Positions 18,627 to 22,212 of a DNA stretch of 22,212 nucleotides are shown here, one piece after another. Where the stretch lies: positions 1-22,212 of the forward strand of contig JAEYXD010000118.1 of assembly GCA_023428645.1 (NCBI GenBank), read 5' to 3'. Positions within the stretch are counted from its first letter, which is position 1. The number at the start of each line of letters is the position of its first letter. The notes below the pieces were generated by a model. The model did no database searches, was not told the DNA's origin, and saw nothing but the letters and a program-made list of their open reading frames with translations. A program made the position numbers and the translations under genes. Source of the DNA: Pseudomonadota bacterium (GTDB lineage Bacteria > Pseudomonadota > Gammaproteobacteria > Steroidobacterales > Steroidobacteraceae).

Positions 18627-18643
18627 ACGCCGGAGACGAGCTC

Positions 18644-19336
18644 ATGGCTGAAAGCGCACTGGAAGTGGAACGAACGACGTCCGCGGTCGGCGGCCTCAAG
18701 GAAGTCGCGGCCGATTGGTCCCAAGACAAGCAGGCATTCCCCGTCCCTTGGGGCAAGGCCATGATGTGGATCTTCCTGTTGAGCGACACCTTCGTGTTCT
18801 CGTGCTTCCTCACGTCCTACATGAACGTGCGCATCTCGACGACCGAGCCTTGGCCGAATCCCAGCGAAGTGTTCGCGCTCACCGTCTGGGGCCACCACAT
18901 TCCTCTGCTGCTGATCGCGATCATGACGCTGATCCTGATCACGAGCAGCGGCACGATGGCGATGGCCGTGAACATGGGCTATCGGCGCGACCGCAAACGC
19001 ACCGCGGCGCTCATGTTCGCGACGGCCGCGCTCGGCCTGTCGTTCGTCGGCATGCAGGCTTTCGAATGGACAAAGCTCATCGTCGATGAAGGCGTGCGGC
19101 CGTGGGGCAACCCGATGGGCGCCGCACAATTCGGTTCGTCGTTTTTCATGATCACCGGCTTTCACGGCTTGCACGTGACTGGCGGCGTCATTTATCTGAG
19201 TGTCGTCGCCAAGCGCGTGCTCAGCGGCTTCTACGACCGCAAAGGCACCTACGAGACGGTCGAAGTCGCGGGCCTGTATTGGCACTTCGTCGACCTCGTC
19301 TGGGTGTTCATCTTCGCGTTCTTCTATCTGTGGTAG
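18644..19336 (+). CDS. Cytochrome c oxidase subunit III, second copy (CoxP-like)
   Basis: 230 residues, closer to the canonical family than the copy before it. A soluble N-terminus (1-35) leads into MMWIFLLSDTFVFSCFLTSY, then ILITSSGTMAMAVN, ALGLSFVGMQAFEW (the GxxQxxEW helix), FFMITGFHGLHVTGG and the closing YWHFVDLVWVFIF, all classic COX3 motifs. The frame is open far upstream to 18023 but overlaps the first subunit III there; ATG 18644 with GGAG (18632-18635) is the true start. 7 bp before subunit IV. Two subunit III genes in one operon is unusual for aa3 oxidases and points to the CoxMNOP-like group. Confidence 0.93.
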   Translation: MAESALEVERTTSAVGGLKEVAADWSQDKQAFPVPWGKAMMWIFLLSDTFVFSCFLTSYMNVRISTTEPWPNPSEVFALTVWGHHIPLLLIAIMTLILITSSGTMAMAVNMGYRRDRKRTAALMFATAALGLSFVGMQAFEWTKLIVDEGVRPWGNPMGAAQFGSSFFMITGFHGLHVTGGVIYLSVVAKRVLSGFYDRKGTYETVEVAGLYWHFVDLVWVFIFAFFYLW

Positions 19337-19343
19337 GTGCGAC

Positions 19344-19703
19344 ATGAGCGAAGTCATGAGTCACGGGCATACCGCACAGCCGACGGCGGCACATGCCGAA
19401 GGTCAACAGCACCCGATCAGGCTCTACCTGATGATCTGGGTGTTGCTGTTCGTGCTCAGCGCCTTCTCGTACATGGTCGATTATTTCCAGCTGCAGGGCG
19501 CGCTGCGCTGGACGCTGATCCTCGTATTCATGATGCTGAAGGCCGGCTTCATCGTCGCGATCTTCATGCACGTCGCCTGGGAACGCCTGGCGCTCAAGCT
19601 CGTGATACTCGTGCCACCGCTCACGCTCCTGGTCCTGATCGCACTGATGGCGATCGAAGGCGACTATACGTTCCTCACCCGGCTCGCATCATTCGTAAGG
19701 TGA
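19344..19703 (+). CDS. Cytochrome c oxidase subunit IV family protein
   Basis: 119 residues with a His-rich N-terminus (SHGHTAQ, AHAEGQQHP) and three hydrophobic helices (about 27-47, 54-75, 82-102). This fits the small prokaryotic cytochrome c oxidase subunit IV family (caa3/CtaF-like), with KAGFIVAIFMHVAWE in the second helix-loop as the strongest match (usual KAxxVxxFFMHL). It is a structural accessory of the oxidase in the inner membrane. The ATG at 19344 follows AGGTG; upstream in-frame codons belong to the subunit III region. 7 bp from both neighbours, so clearly in the same transcript. Confidence 0.88.
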   Translation: MSEVMSHGHTAQPTAAHAEGQQHPIRLYLMIWVLLFVLSAFSYMVDYFQLQGALRWTLILVFMMLKAGFIVAIFMHVAWERLALKLVILVPPLTLLVLIALMAIEGDYTFLTRLASFVR

Positions 19704-19710
19704 TTCGGCA

Positions 19711-19932
19711 ATGACCACGGCCCTTTGGATCTGCGCCACCGGCGCGATCGCCGTCTTCGGCATGATGTTGCATTCGATCGCGACGTTTCGCAGCGGGCCA
19801 ACGCGATTGCGCCGTCATGCGATCGTCGAAGTCGCCTGGGCCCTGGTACCGATCTTGATCGTCATCGCCGCGGCGGCGCCATCGCTGCGCGGCGAGCGCG
19901 ATCGCGCGGCTGCCATCGTGGCGGCGGAATGA
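19711..19932 (+). CDS. Small two-helix protein resembling the subunit II membrane hairpin
   Basis: 73 residues; helix one at about 3-22, a basic loop (FRSGPTRLRRH), helix two at about 41-57. The second helix reads EVAWALVPILIVIAAAAPSLR (Glu40, Trp43, Pro47), very like the second helix of ordinary subunit II (E-[IV]-x-WT-x-[IV]-P-x-L-I ... P-S-x-R), but it has no CuA domain. Last gene of the oxidase operon, 7 bp after subunit IV, with AAGG upstream. The full subunit II of this operon has a divergent third helix lacking that Pro, so this peptide might complement it, or be a decayed remnant of a second subunit II. I know of no named family. Confidence 0.72.
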   Translation: MTTALWICATGAIAVFGMMLHSIATFRSGPTRLRRHAIVEVAWALVPILIVIAAAAPSLRGERDRAAAIVAAE

Positions 19933-20058
19933 CGAGCCCTGGCGCTCGCCGGCCGGGCAATACGCGGTAGGGCTTCCGTCGCCGCGCGCCGACCCGCTCG
20001 GGGCCTCCTCAGAAGGCGAGCAACCACCCGAGACCGACTCCGCGGCATTTCGGCCGGG

Positions 20059-20075
20059 GGAAAGCGACTCTTTCC
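20059..20075. repeat. Short hairpin downstream of the oxidase operon
   Basis: GGAAAG (20059-20064), loop CGACT, CTTTCC (20070-20075): a perfect 6-bp stem without a T-tract, 127 bp after the last oxidase gene. Weak terminator candidate at best. The rest of the 251-bp gap (19933-20183) shows no gene and no convincing promoter. Confidence 0.25.
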
Positions 20076-20183
20076 TGACCACTGCATTCTCGTAACGATC
20101 GTGTTCCTGCGCGGCAGCCTGAATGCTGTCAGCCCTTGTCCACAATGTGCGCCAGACTTCGCGCTCAACAGCAGGAGCGACTC

Positions 20184-20588
20184 ATGAAGAAGACGTACCA
20201 CGGTAGCTGTCATTGCGGCGCGGTGAAGTTCGAAGCGGACCTGGACTTGAGCGCCGGCACCGGCAAGTGCAATTGCTCGATCTGCATGAAGACCCGCAAC
20301 TGGAGCGTGATGATCAAGCAGGAGGCATTCCGGCTCATCACCGGCTGGGAGAACCTCTCGGATTATCAATTCGGATCGAACAGCGCGCACCACCTGTTCT
20401 GCAAGACCTGCGGCGTGCGTACGTTCGGTTTCGGCGACGTTCCCGAGGTGGGCGGCGTGTTCTACAGCGTGAGGGTCGCGTGCCTGGACGACGCCGAGCC
20501 GCGCGAGCTCCTCGAGGCGCCCGTGCGTTACTTCGACGGCCTCAACAATCAATGGGAGCGAACGCCCGCCGAGACACGCCACCTCTAG
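20184..20588 (+). CDS. GFA family protein (glutathione-dependent formaldehyde-activating/CENP-V fold)
   Basis: 134 residues with the full cysteine set of the family: CHC (Cys9, Cys11), CNCSIC (Cys29, Cys31, Cys34) and CKTC (Cys73, Cys76), which bind two structural/catalytic zincs. GKCNCSICMKTRNW and HHLFCKTCGVRTFG are the typical blocks. Family members are small soluble zinc proteins; only some act on the glutathione-formaldehyde adduct, so the exact reaction here is open. The frame is open to 20136, but ATG 20184 with AGGAG 6 nt upstream (20173-20177) is clearly the start. The stop overlaps the Shine-Dalgarno of the next gene, so the two form an operon. Confidence 0.92.
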   Translation: MKKTYHGSCHCGAVKFEADLDLSAGTGKCNCSICMKTRNWSVMIKQEAFRLITGWENLSDYQFGSNSAHHLFCKTCGVRTFGFGDVPEVGGVFYSVRVACLDDAEPRELLEAPVRYFDGLNNQWERTPAETRHL

Positions 20589-20596
20589 GAGACACC

Positions 20597-21415
20597 ATGT
20601 CGACGAGCCCACGAGACAGAGCGGCGGCGTTCGCGGCGCTGCATCGCGGCCCCGGCGCCTTCATCATCGCGAACGTGTGGGATGCCGGCTCCGCCCGCAT
20701 CATGGCCGGCTTGGGCTTTCGCGCGCTGGCCACGTCGAGCGGCGCAGCGGCGAACACGCTCGGCAAGCTGGACGGCCAGGTGACGCGCGACGAGGCGCTC
20801 GCGCAGCTGCGCTCGATTGCGGGCGCGACCGAGCTGCCGCTTTCCGGTGACCTGGAGAAAGGCTTTGGCGATACGCCGGAAGACGCGGCGGAGACCATCC
20901 GGATGGCCGCGGACGCGGGCCTCGTCGGCGGCTCGATCGAAGACGCATCCGGCGACCCGGAGCGACCCTTGTTCGGGCTACAGCATGCCGTGGAACGCGT
21001 TGCGGCAGCGGTCGAGGCGGCGCGGGCATTGCCGGTGCCGTTCATGCTCACGGCACGTACCGAGAACTACTTGCGCGGCAATCCCGATCTCGACGACACG
21101 ATCACACGCTTGCAGGCCTTCGAACGCGCGGGCGCGGACGTGTTGTTCGCGCCCGGCCTGCCGGATCTCGCCGCCGTGCGCGCCGTGTGCGCGGCCGTGA
21201 ACAAGCCCGTGAACTTCATGGTCGGCATTCCGGGTAGATCGTTCAGCGTCGCCGAGCTGGAAGCGGCTGGCGTGCGGCGCATCAGCCTAGCGACGTCGCT
21301 CTATCGCGCGGCGATGACGGGAATGATCGATGCCGCGCGCGAGATCAGGGATCAAGGCACGTTCGGCTTTCTCGATCGGCTCGCGAACGTGAACACCTAC
21401 ATGCGGCGTGAATGA
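20597..21415 (+). CDS. Isocitrate lyase/phosphoenolpyruvate mutase family protein
   Basis: 272 residues of a TIM-barrel enzyme that makes or breaks C-C (or C-P) bonds next to a 2-oxo acid, usually with Mg2+. Signature pieces: IANVWDAGSARIMAGLGFRALATSSG (24-49), LSGDLEKGFGDTPE (82-95) replacing the D-x-D-x-G-x-G of PrpB and PEP mutase, GSIEDASGDP (112-121), LTARTENYLRG (151-161) and KPVNFMVG (203-210). Relatives include 2-methylisocitrate lyase and oxaloacetate decarboxylase, but this branch is mostly uncharacterised and the KKCGH catalytic loop is not present, so a lyase/hydrolase of unknown substrate is the safe call. The Shine-Dalgarno AGGAG (20587-20591) overlaps the stop of the GFA gene and sits 5 nt from the ATG. 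Confidence 0.9.
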   Translation: MSTSPRDRAAAFAALHRGPGAFIIANVWDAGSARIMAGLGFRALATSSGAAANTLGKLDGQVTRDEALAQLRSIAGATELPLSGDLEKGFGDTPEDAAETIRMAADAGLVGGSIEDASGDPERPLFGLQHAVERVAAAVEAARALPVPFMLTARTENYLRGNPDLDDTITRLQAFERAGADVLFAPGLPDLAAVRAVCAAVNKPVNFMVGIPGRSFSVAELEAAGVRRISLATSLYRAAMTGMIDAAREIRDQGTFGFLDRLANVNTYMRRE

Positions 21416-21426
21416 TCGGCCGGTGC

Positions 21427-21633
21427 TCAGGAGCCTTTGTGACCGAGCACGCGCGCCGGCAGGAACAGCAGCGCCTTGATGAAGGCGAGAGCGGCTTCGA
21501 GCACGATCCCGAACAGACGGAACGGGATCGACAGCAGCCATAGGATCGGCAGCAGGACCAAGGCGATCAATGCCAGCGGCCAGGCCACTGCAAACAAGAC
21601 ACACCACACGAGCACGGCCAAAATGAATCGCAT
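21427..21633 (-). CDS. Small two-helix membrane protein, unknown function
   Basis: 68 residues, almost wholly hydrophobic: helix one about 3-35 (long, with an internal Trp-Pro), an RLFG turn, helix two about 40-57, and a short basic tail (RVLGHKGS). The start is strongly supported by GGAGAGG 6 nt upstream (21640-21646). It converges on the isocitrate-lyase-family gene with only 11 bp between, and lies 66 bp downstream of the beta-barrel gene, so it may share that transcript. No family recognised; an inner-membrane location is likely. Confidence 0.7.
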   Translation of the reverse strand: MRFILAVLVWCVLFAVAWPLALIALVLLPILWLLSIPFRLFGIVLEAALAFIKALLFLPARVLGHKGS

Positions 21634-21699
21634 CGGTCACCTCTCCTCGAGCGCGGTTTGGACGCGCGCCCGGGACGCAAGGTTGCGCGGTCGATCGGA

Positions 21700-22212
21700 C
21701 TACAAGGCGAACGTCCCGGTCAGCGAGATGAGGTCCAGATCCATCTCGTTGCCGCGGCCATTGCTGTCGATCGTGTCGAACCGCTGATACTCCAGCCGCA
21801 GCCCCCAACGTTTGGCGAATGTCCACTGCACGCCGGCGCCCGCGAGCCACTCCTCGCTGCCGAATGTCACCTTGTCCGCCGAGGTATGAAGCACCTTCCG
21901 CTCCTGGTCGGCGAAGAGCACGCCCGCACGCAGATACACCTCCCAGCCAGCGCCGAGCGGCAGCAAGCCCAAGAGCGAGGCTGCGGGACCTTGCACCGTC
22001 ATGCGCGTGCGTTGCGTGATCGTGAAGGACGGCGGTGAGAGCCGGCTGAAGCCGGGCACTTCGAACGTTTCGGTTACGTTCGCGTCGGCGAAGTTCATGT
22101 ACGCGAGCTCCGCGGCCACATACTTGTGGATGCGGTAACCGAGGATCGCGCTCCAGCTCACGCCGTCATCTTCGACCTGCGTCGACGCTGGCTGGACCAT
22201 GAACACGCCGCC
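21700..22212 (-). CDS. Outer-membrane beta-barrel protein (5' end cut by window edge)
   Basis: 170 residues are visible; the frame is open to the right edge, so signal peptide and start lie outside. The sequence alternates short amphipathic strands with aromatic ends (VSWSAILGYRIHKYVAAELAYMNF, WEVYLRAGVLFAD, EEWLAGAGVQWTFAKRWGLRLEYQRFD, DLDLISLTGTFAL), the pattern of an eight-stranded OmpA-like/porin-type small barrel. DGVSWSAILGYR-x5-AAELAY matches the start of many 'outer membrane beta-barrel' family proteins. It ends in Leu rather than the more usual Phe/Trp. The internal GTG (22204-22206) and ATG (22198-22200) should not be taken as starts because barrel strands begin before them. Function unknown. 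Confidence 0.83.
   Translation of the reverse strand, partial: GGVFMVQPASTQVEDDGVSWSAILGYRIHKYVAAELAYMNFADANVTETFEVPGFSRLSPPSFTITQRTRMTVQGPAASLLGLLPLGAGWEVYLRAGVLFADQERKVLHTSADKVTFGSEEWLAGAGVQWTFAKRWGLRLEYQRFDTIDSNGRGNEMDLDLISLTGTFAL

Noticed and set aside
18023..18643. N-terminal extension of the second subunit III
   Set aside because: It is an Arg-rich reading of the first subunit III in another frame; ATG 18644 has a Shine-Dalgarno.

Overview
The window is a GC-rich, gene-dense stretch of a bacterial chromosome with strong third-position G/C bias. That bias explains the many long spurious frames opposite real genes. The gene families (AcpH-type ACP phosphodiesterase, a DUF4124-like secreted protein, a CheR/CheB/hybrid-kinase island, an outer-membrane beta-barrel) point to a Gram-negative proteobacterium. 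A gammaproteobacterium of the Nevskiales/Steroidobacter/Xanthomonadales sort is the best guess, but no rRNA or marker gene is present to fix this. I see no tRNA, rRNA, CRISPR array, insertion sequence, integrase or phage gene, so the region looks like ordinary chromosome.

Layout. At 1-417 (minus) is a Cys-rich secreted protein cut by the left edge, divergent from an APC-family amino-acid permease (574-1992). Then comes a four-gene minus-strand signalling operon read from 8211 down to 2119: a membrane GAF hybrid kinase with three receiver domains, a CheR methyltransferase, a receiver-less CheB methylesterase, and a REC-PAS-histidine kinase. Every junction in it is a 4-nt stop/start overlap. 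From 8367 onward on the plus strand lie an acpH-like gene (TTG start), an amidohydrolase lipoprotein of the YtcJ type and a membrane histidine kinase. A small secreted four-cysteine protein (12313-12669, minus) converges on that kinase over a good intrinsic terminator, and is followed by a divergent flavin amine oxidase (12871-14205).

The most interesting part is the respiratory operon at 14773-19932: a diheme-cytochrome-c fused subunit II, an A1-type subunit I, two different subunit III proteins, a subunit IV and a 73-aa membrane protein resembling the two-helix hairpin of subunit II. The layout recalls the 'alternative' CoxMNOP oxidase of rhizobia. All redox-centre ligands and the main proton-channel residues are present. 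The interfacial Mg/Mn site, however, appears lost in both subunits at once: the subunit I His-Asp pair reads Ser-Gly and the subunit II CuA-loop Glu reads Gln. A 64-aa single-helix protein is encoded divergently just upstream. No assembly gene (ctaG, ctaB, SURF1) lies in the window.

The right end carries a GFA-family zinc protein and an isocitrate-lyase/PEP-mutase-family enzyme in a tight two-gene operon. On the minus strand are a 68-aa two-helix membrane protein and an outer-membrane beta-barrel protein cut by the right edge.
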